This document shows, one piece after another, positions 7,108-17,155 of a stretch of DNA of 32,027 nt. Made by a program: the position numbers and the translations under genes. Source of the DNA: Planctomycetota bacterium (GTDB taxonomy: Bacteria; Planctomycetota; UBA11346); the NCBI GenBank assembly GCA_023150565.1, contig JAKLKR010000028.1, positions 1 through 32,027 of the forward strand, given 5' to 3'. The stretch's first letter is position 1. Each line of letters begins with the position of its first letter. Under the pieces are notes generated by a model. It worked only from the letters and a program-made list of their open reading frames with translations, had not been told where the DNA came from and made no database searches.

Positions 7108-8217
7108 TCATCGTTTGTCGGCCACGCTTGCGCGCGGCACCAGCACCGGGCTGATGGGCCGGTCGAGGCGGGCCTCGGCGCCGTCGGCGACCCGGCGGGC
7201 GATGGCGGCCAGGGCCGCGCCCAGGTCTTCCACCGGCTGGCGCACGCTGGTCAGCGGCGGGTGGGTGAGGGCGCAGGCCGCCATATCGTCGTAGCCGATC
7301 AGGCTGATCCGCTCCGGCACCGCGATGCCGGCCACGGTCAGAGCCTCCAGCACGCGCAGGGCCAGGCTGTCGGTCAGGCACAGCAGCAGGCTCAGGTCGG
7401 GGGCCTGGCGCAGCAGCTGGGCCAGCAGGCGGTCGATGTCGCCAGTGTCGTCGCAGGCCAGCTCCAGGGGGGTGATCCCCGCCGCCTGCAGTTCGTGGCG
7501 CATGCCGCGCAGGCGCTGGGTGAAATCATGCACCGCGATCTCGCCGTGGTGGAGCAGGGCGATGCGGCGGTGGCCGCGTTCCAGCGCGTGGCGCGCCATC
7601 AGCATGCCGCCCAGGCGGTTGTCGGTGAAGACGTAGGGCAGGCGGGGGTGGAAGGCGTTGAGCACCGCCACGCGCAAGCCGGAGGCGGCCGCGGCGTTGA
7701 TGGCGCGCGCGCCGAAGCTGCCGTCGAGGAACGCCAGCCCGGTGCCGCGGGCGCGGTAGAGCTCGGGGTGCAGGCGTTCGTGGATGAACACCTCGAGCGC
7801 GATGCCGGCGCCGAGGTGGGCGCGGCAGGCCGCCACCACCGCCTGGATCACCGGGTTGCGCAGGCGTTCCGGGGTCAGCACCAGGGCCGCGCGCAGGCGC
7901 AGGGCGGCGGGAGGGTCGGCCGCGGGCGGCTGCGACACCCGGGCGCGGCGGGCGTGGCTGGCGATGCGGCCTTCGGACGCGAGCAGGGCGAGGGCGGCGC
8001 GCACGGTGGCGCGGCTGACCGCGAAGCGTGCAGCCAGGGCGCGTTCCGAGGGCAGGCGGCAGCCCGCCGGCCAGCGCCCGTCGGCGATGGCGGCGCGCAT
8101 CAGCGCGGCCAGGGCGCCGTGCTTGCCGGTCAGCGCCGGGGCCGGGGCGGCCTCGGCCACCAGGGCCGGGACCGGTCCGGGCACGCCCAGGCCGGCGGTG
8201 AGCGGACGGCGTGGCAT
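7108..8217 (-). CDS. GntR-LacI hybrid transcriptional regulator
   Basis: A 369-residue regulator that joins a GntR winged helix-turn-helix (about residues 35-95, with LPSERALAARF and VSRATVRAALALLASEGRI) to a LacI-type effector-binding domain (about 105-365, with VAVLNAF, YVFTDNRLGGMLMARHALERGHRRIALL, LLCLTDSLALRVLEAL, ISLIGYDDMAACALTHPPLTSVRQP). This arrangement is known from AraR-type arabinose repressors. The first 30 residues are a Pro/Ala-rich extension. The ATG at 8217 is the first in-frame methionine before the DNA-binding domain. The gene is divergent from the GH78 rhamnosidase gene, with a strong palindrome between them, so it most likely represses that gene until a sugar ligand binds. 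Confidence 0.9.
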   Translation of the reverse strand: MPRRPLTAGLGVPGPVPALVAEAAPAPALTGKHGALAALMRAAIADGRWPAGCRLPSERALAARFAVSRATVRAALALLASEGRIASHARRARVSQPPAADPPAALRLRAALVLTPERLRNPVIQAVVAACRAHLGAGIALEVFIHERLHPELYRARGTGLAFLDGSFGARAINAAAASGLRVAVLNAFHPRLPYVFTDNRLGGMLMARHALERGHRRIALLHHGEIAVHDFTQRLRGMRHELQAAGITPLELACDDTGDIDRLLAQLLRQAPDLSLLLCLTDSLALRVLEALTVAGIAVPERISLIGYDDMAACALTHPPLTSVRQPVEDLGAALAAIARRVADGAEARLDRPISPVLVPRASVADKR

Positions 8218-8254
8218 GGCGGCATCGTCGCCAGGCGGGGGGGAGGGGAAGCAT

Positions 8255-8273
8255 TGGTCTGGTTTCCGGACCA
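8255..8273. promoter_or_regulatory. Palindromic operator between gntR-lacI and rhamnosidase genes
   Basis: TGGTCTGGTTTCCGGACCA is a 19 bp palindrome with arms TGGTCTGG and CCGGACCA (one mismatched pair) around TTT. It lies 38 bp upstream of the regulator start (8217) and 84 bp upstream of the rhamnosidase start (8358). Its size and symmetry fit a dimeric GntR-type site, and the outer TGGT..ACCA is common among GntR operators. Confidence 0.65.
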
Positions 8274-8357
8274 GAACGAGAACGTCCGCCCGCCCCAGCC
8301 GGGGTCGGCGGCGGCACGCGGGTTGAGCCGTTGGACGCCCCTGGGCAGGATCGCGGC

Positions 8358-10769
8358 ATGAGCTCCACCTGCGCCCGCATCCACCTCCCGATCCAGGGCC
8401 ATCACGGCGACGGCAACATCCGCATCCGCCATCCCGGCGAGCGCGCATCCTGGGTGTGGCACCCCGGCGCCGCCGCCGGCGAGGTGGCGGTGCTGCGCTT
8501 CCACCTCGAGGTCGACAGTCCGGCCGGGGGGGAGGAGGTCGTGCTGCACCTCAGCGCCGACCAGCGCTTCCAGTTCCGCCTCGATGGCGAGCTGGTGGCC
8601 TGCGGGCCCGACCGCTGCTCGCCCGAGCGCTGGTCGGTGCAGTCGTACCGCCTGAGCCTGGGCGCCGGCCGCCACCGCCTGGAAGCGCTGGTGTGGTGGC
8701 TGGGCGGGCTGGCGCCGATGGCGCAGATGGGCCTGCGCGGCGGCTTCTTGTGCGCGGCCGATGATGCGGCGCGTTTCGCCACCGGCAGCGCGCCCTGGCG
8801 GGTCGAGCGCCTCGACGGCAGCGTGGCCTGCGAGCGCCACCACCTGACCACCTACCTCGACACCGGACCGTGCTTCCGCGTCGACCTGGCGGGCTGGCAT
8901 GCCGCCGTCCCCGCGCTGGAGCCGGTGGTGGTGGCAGGTCCGCCCACCGGCAACCCCTACGGGCTGCGCCGCGGACTGTGGCGCCTGCATCCCAGCCGCC
9001 TGCCCGAGCAGCGCCACGATCTGGTCGGCGGCGGGCGGGTGCGTGCGGTGCAGGCCGGCGAGGGCGAGCGTTGGTGCGAGCGCAGCGACGCCGGCACCGC
9101 CGCCTGGCAGGCGCTGGTGGATGGCACCGGCACGGTCGAGATCCCCGCCGGTGCGGCGGTGAGCGTGCTGTGGGATCTGGGCGACTACCGCAGCGGCTCG
9201 TGCGAGGCGCTGGTGTCCGGCGGGGCCGGGGGCGAGATCACGGTGGAATGGGCGGAATCGCTGTTCGACGCCCCGTCGACCGCGGCGGTGTGCGCCGACA
9301 CCAACGCTGCCGTCAAGGGCGACCGGGCGCGCATCGAGGGCAAGGTGTGGGCCGGGGTGGGCGACCGCTGGCTGCTCGACGGCGGTGCGCGTGTGCTGCC
9401 CTCGCTGTGGTGGCGGGCCGGGCGCTACGTCCGCCTGCAGATCCGTACCGCCGGGCAGGCCCTGCGCCTGGAACGCCTGGGGGTGCGCGCCACCGGCTAT
9501 CCTTTCGGCCCCGAGACCGCCTTCACCGGCGACGATCCCGCCTGGGAGCGCACCCGCCCGCTGCTGGTGCGGGCGCTGCGCGCCTGCGCCCACGAGACCT
9601 GGGTCGACACCCCGTACTACGAGCAGCTCTGCTATGTCGGCGACAGCCGCCTCGACTGCCTGGCGACCTATGTGCAGTGGCACGACGACCGCCTGTGCCG
9701 GCGCACCATCGAACTGCTCGACTGGTCGGGCCGGGCCGAAGGTCTGGTGGCCGAGCGCTTCCCCTCGCGCGACGCCCAGGCCAGCACCACCTTCGCCATG
9801 CTCTGGCTGCTGATGGTGGCCGACCACCTCGACTGGCGCGGCGACCGCTCCTTCACCCGCGAACGCCTAGTCGGGGTGCGCTCCCTGGTCGAGCACCTGC
9901 TGGAGTTGCGCGGTGCCGACGGCCTGCTCGGCCGTCTGCCGGGCTGGAGCTTCGTCGACTGGGTGCGCGATCCCGGCTGGAACACCGGGGTGCCCCCGGG
10001 CGTGGCCGAGGGCTGCTCGTCGATCGTCAACCTGCACCTGGTGCTGGCGCTGCAGGCGGCGGCGCGCATCGAGCGGGCGGTGGGCGAGGCGGTGCTGGCG
10101 GCGCGCTGCGAGGAGCTGGCGATCGCAATAGGCCGGGCGGTGGCGGAGCGCTGGTGGGACGAGGAGCGGGGGGTGATGCGCGACGACGATGGTGGCGCGA
10201 CCCTCAGCGAGCACGCCCAGGCCCTGGCGCTGCTGGCCGGGATCCTGGAGGGCAGCCGGCGCGAGCGCTGCCTCGACGCCCTCGCTGCCGGCGCCGGCAT
10301 GGCCGCGGCCACCATCTCGTTCTCGTTCTATGTCCACGAGGCGCTGTGGCAGGCCGGGCGGAGCGCAGCGGTCGAGCGCCGCCTGCGCTGGTGGACGGCG
10401 CTGCCCGGGCGCGGGCTGCTCACCACCCTCGAGCACGAGGACCCGGTGCGCTCCGACTGCCACGCCTGGGGCGCGCATCCGCTCTTCCACGAGGCCGCCG
10501 CCCAGGCCGGCATCCGTCCGCTGGCCCCGGGCCTGGAACGGGTGTTGGTGGCGCCCTGCCCCGGCGGCCGCGGCCTGGTAGCGGTCGCGATCCCCCACCC
10601 CGCCGGCGGCACCCTGGCGGTGCGCTGGGAGCGTCAGGGCGCCGGCTGGCGCTGCCGGGTGGTGTTGCCGCCAGGGGTCACCGGCTGCTTCCGCCTGGAC
10701 GGGTTCAGCGCCGAGCTGGCGCCGGGGGTCAACGAGCTCGCGCCGGCCGCCGCCGGGGCGCGGGGCTGA
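8358..10769 (+). CDS. GH78-type alpha-L-rhamnosidase
   Basis: An 803-residue protein without a signal peptide, so probably cytoplasmic. The first 390 residues are beta-rich accessory domains. The alpha/alpha-barrel catalytic domain runs from about 390 to 720, followed by a short C-terminal beta domain. The motif DTPYYEQLCYVGDSR (418-431) matches the GH78 signature with a candidate catalytic Glu422. RSDCHAWGAHPL (698-709) matches the conserved C-terminal part of the barrel. GH78 enzymes release L-rhamnose by inversion. AGGA lies 6 nt before the ATG. The 3' end overlaps the convergent XRE-cupin gene by 41 bp. The divergent GntR-LacI protein is the likely repressor. Some members with this short motif form act on substrates other than rhamnosides, so the sugar is a family-level assignment. 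Confidence 0.85.
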   Translation: MSSTCARIHLPIQGHHGDGNIRIRHPGERASWVWHPGAAAGEVAVLRFHLEVDSPAGGEEVVLHLSADQRFQFRLDGELVACGPDRCSPERWSVQSYRLSLGAGRHRLEALVWWLGGLAPMAQMGLRGGFLCAADDAARFATGSAPWRVERLDGSVACERHHLTTYLDTGPCFRVDLAGWHAAVPALEPVVVAGPPTGNPYGLRRGLWRLHPSRLPEQRHDLVGGGRVRAVQAGEGERWCERSDAGTAAWQALVDGTGTVEIPAGAAVSVLWDLGDYRSGSCEALVSGGAGGEITVEWAESLFDAPSTAAVCADTNAAVKGDRARIEGKVWAGVGDRWLLDGGARVLPSLWWRAGRYVRLQIRTAGQALRLERLGVRATGYPFGPETAFTGDDPAWERTRPLLVRALRACAHETWVDTPYYEQLCYVGDSRLDCLATYVQWHDDRLCRRTIELLDWSGRAEGLVAERFPSRDAQASTTFAMLWLLMVADHLDWRGDRSFTRERLVGVRSLVEHLLELRGADGLLGRLPGWSFVDWVRDPGWNTGVPPGVAEGCSSIVNLHLVLALQAAARIERAVGEAVLAARCEELAIAIGRAVAERWWDEERGVMRDDDGGATLSEHAQALALLAGILEGSRRERCLDALAAGAGMAAATISFSFYVHEALWQAGRSAAVERRLRWWTALPGRGLLTTLEHEDPVRSDCHAWGAHPLFHEAAAQAGIRPLAPGLERVLVAPCPGGRGLVAVAIPHPAGGTLAVRWERQGAGWRCRVVLPPGVTGCFRLDGFSAELAPGVNELAPAAAGARG

Positions 10770-11312
10770 CCGGCTCCGCCGCGGGCGGGGCGGTGGCCGA
10801 CACCCCCAGCCAGCGCACGCGTTCGCTCACCGGGGTGAAGTCGTGCTCGTTGCGGGCGTCGAAGTAGAGGGTGTCGCCGGCGCGCAGGCGGTATTCCGCC
10901 AGTCCGACGCGGAACAGCAGCTCGCCCTCGATCAGGTAGATGAACTGCTCGCCGTCCTGCGCCAGCGGGCCGGGCGCGACCTTGCCGCGCTCGGCGCTGA
11001 ACAGGTGGGGCTGCATGCGCTTGCCGGCGCGGCTGGTGGCCACCGCCGCCACCTGGTGGCCCTTGGCGGTGGGCACCGCGGCGGTCTGCCCGGCGGGCTC
11101 GCACACCGTGCCGCCGGAGGCGTCGCCGCACATCAGCGCCGCCGGCTCCACCCCCAGGGCCTTGGCCAGGGCCATGAGGGTGGCGAGCGAGGGCACTGCG
11201 TGGTCGTTCTCGACCTTGGACAGCATGCTGCGCGAGCAGCCGCTGCGCTCGGCCACGTCCTGCAGGGTGCGGCCCTGCTGCTGGCGCAGCTCGCGCAGGT
11301 GGTAGCCGACGG

Positions 11313-11316
<4 letters not shown>
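10729..11316 (-). CDS. XRE-cupin transcriptional regulator
   Basis: A 195-residue protein with an XRE helix-turn-helix at about residues 5-58 (LRELRQQQGRTLQDVAERSGCSRSMLSKVENDHAVPSL) and a cupin_2 domain at about 108-180 (GEQFIYLIEGELLFRVG, YRLRAGDTLYFDARNEHDF). The GTG start at 11316 overlaps the stop of the aldo-keto reductase in a GTGA overlap, so the two are translationally coupled. XRE-cupin proteins sense small metabolites or metals through the cupin. It probably controls its own operon and perhaps the divergent esterase gene through the GTTGAAC-like boxes at 12321-12412. Its 3' end overlaps the rhamnosidase gene on the other strand by 41 bp. Confidence 0.9.
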
Positions 11317-12308
<992 letters not shown>

Positions 12309-12320
12309 GGGGTGTCCTCG

Positions 12321-12412
12321 TGTTGAATGGAGTTGAACAAATGTCATCGTCAATTCAACAGGAAGACTGGTGGGTGAAGCAATTGCTCCTCTGCCGGGTG
12401 CATCGTTCAACG
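12321..12412. promoter_or_regulatory. Cluster of GTTGAAC-like boxes in a divergent promoter
   Basis: TTGAA/TTCAA boxes occur at 12321-12328 (TGTTGAAT), 12332-12338 (GTTGAAC, exactly 10 bp from the first), 12353-12360 (ATTCAACA, a perfect inverted match to the first) and 12404-12412 (CGTTCAACG). They fill the gap between the aldo-keto reductase (minus) and CE7 esterase (plus) genes. A TTGACG-like -35 for the minus-strand gene lies within the cluster. The XRE-cupin protein is the best candidate binder. Confidence 0.55.
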
Positions 12413-12435
12413 TCTTGGGTCATGGGTTGTACCAT
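12406..12435 (+). promoter_or_regulatory. Candidate sigma-70-type promoter of the CE7 esterase
   Basis: TTCAAC (12406-12411) and TACCAT (12430-12435) are 18 bp apart. The likely start of transcription is near 12442, with a GGAG ribosome site before the ATG at 12459. The -35 overlaps the rightmost GTTCAAC box, so a protein bound there would block or contact RNA polymerase. Confidence 0.4.
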
Positions 12436-12458
12436 GTCGTCCGTCCCCCGGAGAACCC

Positions 12459-13778
12459 ATGGTCCTGACCCTCGCCCTGCGCTCCCTGGCCATCGCCGGC
12501 ACCGCCTGGTGCCTGGCCGCCGCCGAGCCCAGCCTCGCCATCGCCACCTCGAACCCCGACGCCCAGTATGCCCCCGGCACCGCCATCACCTGGACGGTGG
12601 CGCTCAAGGACGCCGAGGGCCTGGCCAAGGCCAAGGTCGCCTACACGGTCAAGAAGGGCGGCGCCACCCAGGTCGCCCAGGGCGCGCTCGACCTCTCCGC
12701 CGGTCCGGCCACCGTCGCCGCCACCCTCGGCGAGCCCGGCGTCCTGCTGCTGGAGGTGGTGGCCAAGGCCGAGGGCCAGAAGGAATTGAAGGGGCTGTCG
12801 CTGGCGGCGGTGCAGGCGCGCGCAATCAAGCCCGTCACCCCCTGTCCGGCGGACTTCGACACCTTCTGGCAGGGCAAGCTGGCGGAACTCGCCAAGGTCC
12901 CGGCCAATCCCCGGCTGGAATCCAAGCCGAGCGGGAAGGAGGGGGTCGACTACTGGCAGGTGACCATGGACAACATCCGCGGCACCAGCATCCGCGGCCA
13001 ACTCGCCCGCCCGTCCAAGCCGGGCAGGCTGCCGGCGATGCTGGTGGTGCAGTGGGCGGGGGTCTATGGCCTGGACACGAAATGGGCCACCGGCCAGGCG
13101 GGTAAGGGCTGGCTGGTGCTGAACATCAACGCCCACGACCTGCCCATCGACCAGCCCGCGACATTCTACAAGGAACAGGGCGAGGGCGCGCTCAAGGGCT
13201 ACACCGCGATCGGCAACGAGGACCGCGAGACCAGCTACTTCCTGCGCATGTTCCTGTCCTGCTCCCGCGGGGTCGACTACCTCGCCGGGCGCGAGGACTG
13301 GGATGGGACCACCCTGGTGGTCACCGGTGGCAGCCAGGGAGGTCTGCAGTCGATCGTCGCCGCGGGGCTCAACCCCAAGGTCACCGCCATCCTCGCCAAT
13401 GTGCCCGCCGGCTGCGACACCCTGGCGCCGGATGGCGGGCGCGCCTCGGCCTGGCCCAACTGGTACTACAGCACCAAGGACAAGGACGCCGCCAAGGTGC
13501 GCGCCACCGCGCCCTATTTCGACGCGGTGAACTTCGCCGCCCGCGTCACCTGCCCGGCGCTGATCGGCATGGGCCTGATCGACACCACCAGCCGGCCAGA
13601 TGGTATTTTTGCCGCCATCAACGCCATGAAGGGGCCGGTCGAGGTGGTGGTGATGCCGTTGGCCGACCACATGGGCAAGCACGACGCCTACTACCAGCGA
13701 AATGGGGTGTGGCAGGAGGCCCTGCGCGCCGGCAAGCCCGCGCCGGTGCCGGCCAAGGCCGCCGCCGGGGCGCGGTAG
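12459..13778 (+). CDS. Secreted CE7-like acetyl (xylan) esterase
   Basis: A 439-residue protein with a signal peptide (residues 1-22, ending AAAE). An Ig-like beta domain covers about 24-120 and an alpha/beta-hydrolase domain about 125-425. The catalytic triad fits carbohydrate esterase family 7 (AXE1): Ser292 in TGGSQGG, Asp375 in GLIDTTS and His404 in ADHMGKH. CPADFDTFW (129-137) is the usual CE7 opening. CE7 enzymes remove acetyl groups from xylo-oligosaccharides and cephalosporin C. GGAG precedes the ATG. The gene is followed by a hairpin, and the next gene is also a secreted carbohydrate-active protein, suggesting extracellular or periplasmic glycan processing. Confidence 0.88.
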   Translation: MVLTLALRSLAIAGTAWCLAAAEPSLAIATSNPDAQYAPGTAITWTVALKDAEGLAKAKVAYTVKKGGATQVAQGALDLSAGPATVAATLGEPGVLLLEVVAKAEGQKELKGLSLAAVQARAIKPVTPCPADFDTFWQGKLAELAKVPANPRLESKPSGKEGVDYWQVTMDNIRGTSIRGQLARPSKPGRLPAMLVVQWAGVYGLDTKWATGQAGKGWLVLNINAHDLPIDQPATFYKEQGEGALKGYTAIGNEDRETSYFLRMFLSCSRGVDYLAGREDWDGTTLVVTGGSQGGLQSIVAAGLNPKVTAILANVPAGCDTLAPDGGRASAWPNWYYSTKDKDAAKVRATAPYFDAVNFAARVTCPALIGMGLIDTTSRPDGIFAAINAMKGPVEVVVMPLADHMGKHDAYYQRNGVWQEALRAGKPAPVPAKAAAGAR

Positions 13779-13797
13779 ACCGGTTGCATAGCGCCTG

Positions 13798-13838
13798 CCC
13801 TGGCGGATACCGGGATCGCCCCGGGTGATCCGTCAGGG
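13798..13838 (+). terminator. Hairpin after the CE7 esterase
   Basis: CCCTGGCGGAT (13798-13808) pairs with ATCCGTCAGGG (13828-13838) over 11 bp with one G-U pair, and the stem continues imperfectly inward through CCGGG/CCCGG. It starts 19 nt after the esterase stop. There is no clear T-run, so it may be a non-canonical terminator or an RNA stabiliser. Confidence 0.5.
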
Positions 13839-13889
13839 CGGTCGATTTAGTGAATGACAACGATCCCATCACTCGGACGTACAATCGCC

Positions 13890-16800
13890 ATGGTCTCCAT
13901 CCGCACCCTCGCCCTGCTCGCCCTGACGGTCGTCGCCTGGGCCGCCGATCCCTGGACCCCGCGCCCCGGCCTGGTGGTGCAGCCTGACGGCCGCATCAAC
14001 GCCGGCGGCCTGAGCCTGGAGCTGCAGCATTACGATGCCGCCTGGAAGGTCAGCACGCCCAAGCAGGCGCTGCTGGGCAGCGGCAAGCGCAACGGCAACG
14101 AGTGGCGGCTGGAGGCGCCGTGGAACACCGCCGCCGGTCCCGCCCGCCTGACCCAGGTGGTGCGTCTGGCCGGGGATGACGCGGTCGAACTCGAGGCCGA
14201 CCTGACGGGTGCCGGCGACACCAAGACCTTCGCGCTCACCGTGGTGCTCGAAGGAGCGACCTACCGCGGCGGCGAGCTGCGCATTGACGGCAAGCCGGTG
14301 GCCCTGCCGGTGGAATCCGCCGAGCCGATGCTGCGCGCCGGCGCCCCGGCCAAGCTGGTGGCGGTGCCGCTGCCGTCCGGCGGTTGGCTGGAACTGGCGG
14401 GCGAGCTGTCGGTGATGGTGCAGGACAACCAGCGCTGGGGCGGCAACAGCTTCTCGGTGCGGCTGCAGGCCGGCAAGGAGCTCAAGCTCGCCACCCGCCT
14501 GCGCCTGCGCCCGTTCGCGGTGCAGCCGCTGGCGCTCGGCTCGGCCGCCACCACCTCGCGCCGCGACGACATCGCCGGCGACCGCGTCGGCGGCTGGACC
14601 GACCAGGGCGATAACGACCTGCGCCTGCTCGCGACCGGTCCGCTCAGCGCCGCCGGGCTGCCCTTCCTGGTCGGCGACAACGCCGCGGTGGTCGGCGCCC
14701 AGCGCTTCGACTGGCTCAAGCCCACCACCGCCATCCCCGGCGAGGGCCGCTCCGGCGCCTGCCTGTACCTGCTGCACGCGGTGGCCTGGGCGCCCAAGGG
14801 CCAGGCTCCGCTCGGCACCATCACCGCCGTCTACCGCGACGGCAGCAGCGAGAAGCGCGAAGTGGTGTGCAACCGCGACGTCGCCGACTGGTGGAATCCG
14901 CGCGAGCGCCTGCCCAACGGCGCCCTTGGCTGGAGCGGCGACAACGCCAATGCCCGCGTCGGGCTCTACGCCTCGCGCTTCCCGATCAGCGACAAGCCGC
15001 TCGAACGCATCGAGCTGGCGATGACCGCCAACGCCATCTGGATGGTGGTGGGCGCGGCCCTGGGCGAGGACGCCCCGCTGCCGGCGCAGTCGCCCGACAT
15101 CCTCGCCGAGGGGCCGCGCTGGCGCCCGGTCGAGATGGCGTGGGAGGTGGAGCCGGGCAGCGCCCTCGACCTCTCGGCGATGACCGCCGCGCCGTTGCCC
15201 GGCCGGCTGGTGGCCAAGGGCGCCGATCTGGTCCAGGAGCAGGGCGGGGCCAAGATGCGCCTGCTCGGCGCCAACCTCTGCTTCACCGCCAACTTCCCGG
15301 AAAAGCCGGTGGCCGAGCGCATGGCCAGGGCCTTCCGCGCCATGGGCCACAACACCGTGCGCTTCCACCACATGGACAACGGCATGGTGAAGAAGGGCGG
15401 CGACGGCCTGGAGTTCGACGCCGAGCAGATGGACCGCCTCGACTACCTGTTCGCCTGCTGCAAGAAGGAGGGGCTGTGGATCACCACCGACGTCTACATC
15501 TCGCGCCAGCTGCCCAAGGGCGCCATCCCCGAGCTGCCCAACAAGGTGATCGGCCAGGAATTCAAGGCGCTGGTGCCGCTGCTGCCCTCGGCGATGGAGA
15601 ACTGGAAGCGCTTCTGCACCGCCTTCCTCACCCACAAGAACCCCTACACCGGCCTGAGCTGGGGCGAGGACCCGGCGCTGGCCACCCTCAGCCTGGTCAA
15701 CGAGGACAACTACCCCTCGGCCGCCCGCCGCGATCCCGAGGTCCAGGCCCTGGTCGAGGAGCGCTTCGCCGCCTGGCTGGCGACCCAGCCCGAGGCCGCG
15801 CGCGCGCCCGAGCAGCGCGAACGCACCAAGAGCGGCTGGATGCGCCGCCTGCAGGCCGACGCCTGCGACGCCATGCGCGCCCATGTCCGCTCGCTCGGGA
15901 TCAAGGTCCCCACCACCTCGGCCAACATGCAGACCGACTGGTGGACGATGGCGGTGCGCGACCGCTTCGACTTCGTCGACAACCACCACTACCACGACCA
16001 TCCCCACTTCCCGGTGCAGAACTGGAAGCTGCCCTTCGCCTTCAGCCAGCAGAGCGCGGTCGAGCGCATGCTGTCGGTGCCGGCCGGCCTGGCCCATACC
16101 CGCCGGCTCGACCAGCCCTTCACCGTCACCGAGCTGAACTACTGCCTGCCCAACCACCGTCGCGCCGAGTACGCCGCCGGCGCGGCGGTGGTGGCCGGCC
16201 TGCAGGACTGGAGCGGGGTGTGGCGCTTCGCCTTCGCGCACGACATCAAGCAGGTCACCGAGACCGGCCACGCCTCCGGCTTCGACCTCTGCCGCGACCC
16301 CATCGCCCTGCTCGGCGAGCGCGCCATGGCCCTGCTCTACCGGCGCGGCGACGTGGCGCCGGCGCCATGGTCTGCCGCCCTGGTCTATGATCCGGCGGTG
16401 GCCGAGGGCCATCCCTGGCAGGAGCCGGCCCGTTCGGTCACCGCGCTGGCGCTGCATGCCCGCGTCGGCTGCCTGCCGGCGGCCACCGCCCAGACCGCGG
16501 CGGTGGGCGATCTGCGCTGCCTGCTGCAGGACACCCTCAAGGGCGGCACCGCTCCCACCGGGGCGCGGCCGGTGTTCACCGCCGACCAGGAGCTGCCGGC
16601 GGCGCTGGCCGCCGCCAGGCTGGTGCCGGCGGGCGCCATCGACCTGAGCGCCAGGAAGGTGCGCAGCGCCGACGGCCAGCTCGAACTCGACGCCGCCGCC
16701 GGCCAGCTGCTGGTGGCCACCCGCCGCAGCGTGGCGGCGGTGCTGCCGCCGGGGGCCAAGGTCGTGGTGGGCGGGATGGCCCTCGCCAACCCCGACCAGG

Positions 16801-17141
16801 ATCCCGCCACGGTGGTGGTGGCGGCGCTCGACGAGGCGCCGCTGGCGACCAGCAAGCGGGTGCTGGTGCTGCACCTGACCGACGCCCAGAACAGCGGCGT
16901 GCGCTTCGGCGACCGCCGCCATTCGCTGGTCGAGGCCTGGGGCAAGGCGCCGGTGCTGGTGCGCGCGGGTGCGATCCAGGTGCGCCTGCCCGGCGCCGCC
17001 GCCGCCACCGCCCACGCCCTCGACCTGAAGGGCGCCCGCCGCGAGCAGGTGGCGCTGGTGGCGGACGGCGACGGCCAACGCCTGGACGCCGCGGTGGTGC
17101 GCGCCTGGGGCGCCACCCTGGCGTGGGAGATCGTGCGGTAG
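13890..17141 (+). CDS. Large secreted glycoside hydrolase-like protein, family unclear
   Basis: A 1083-residue protein with a signal peptide ([19 protein letters not shown]). The first 460 residues are beta-rich. A TIM-barrel glycosidase domain follows (about 465-800), opening with [17 protein letters not shown] and [12 protein letters not shown] as in GH5/clan GH-A proteins. The probable acid/base is Glu605 ([11 protein letters not shown]) and the probable nucleophile Glu748 ([11 protein letters not shown]). [14 protein letters not shown] lies between them. The last 280 residues form beta domains as in GH42/GH5-type proteins. An upstream in-frame ATG at 13854 exists, but 13890 starts the signal peptide. 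Substrate is unknown. Its position next to a secreted acetyl esterase suggests joint action on an acetylated polysaccharide. Confidence 0.75.
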   Translation: MVSIRTLALLALTVVAWAADPWTPRPGLVVQPDGRINAGGLSLELQHYDAAWKVSTPKQALLGSGKRNGNEWRLEAPWNTAAGPARLTQVVRLAGDDAVELEADLTGAGDTKTFALTVVLEGATYRGGELRIDGKPVALPVESAEPMLRAGAPAKLVAVPLPSGGWLELAGELSVMVQDNQRWGGNSFSVRLQAGKELKLATRLRLRPFAVQPLALGSAATTSRRDDIAGDRVGGWTDQGDNDLRLLATGPLSAAGLPFLVGDNAAVVGAQRFDWLKPTTAIPGEGRSGACLYLLHAVAWAPKGQAPLGTITAVYRDGSSEKREVVCNRDVADWWNPRERLPNGALGWSGDNANARVGLYASRFPISDKPLERIELAMTANAIWMVVGAALGEDAPLPAQSPDILAEGPRWRPVEMAWEVEPGSALDLSAMTAAPLPGRLVAKGADLVQEQGGAKMRLLGANLCFTANFPEKPVAERMARAFRAMGHNTVRFHHMDNGMVKKGGDGLEFDAEQMDRLDYLFACCKKEGLWITTDVYISRQLPKGAIPELPNKVIGQEFKALVPLLPSAMENWKRFCTAFLTHKNPYTGLSWGEDPALATLSLVNEDNYPSAARRDPEVQALVEERFAAWLATQPEAARAPEQRERTKSGWMRRLQADACDAMRAHVRSLGIKVPTTSANMQTDWWTMAVRDRFDFVDNHHYHDHPHFPVQNWKLPFAFSQQSAVERMLSVPAGLAHTRRLDQPFTVTELNYCLPNHRRAEYAAGAAVVAGLQDWSGVWRFAFAHDIKQVTETGHASGFDLCRDPIALLGERAMALLYRRGDVAPAPWSAALVYDPAVAEGHPWQEPARSVTALALHARVGCLPAATAQTAAVGDLRCLLQDTLKGGTAPTGARPVFTADQELPAALAAARLVPAGAIDLSARKVRSADGQLELDAAAGQLLVATRRSVAAVLPPGAKVVVGGMALANPDQDPATVVVAALDEAPLATSKRVLVLHLTDAQNSGVRFGDRRHSLVEAWGKAPVLVRAGAIQVRLPGAAAATAHALDLKGARREQVALVADGDGQRLDAAVVRAWGATLAWEIVR

Positions 17142-17155
17142 CTGCTGAAAGAGAA

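Noticed and set aside
13880-13892. TACAAT 4 nt before the ATG at 13890 as a leaderless promoter
   Set aside because: It is too close to the start codon for transcription to begin at or before the ATG, and the -35 spacing would be 19-20 bp.
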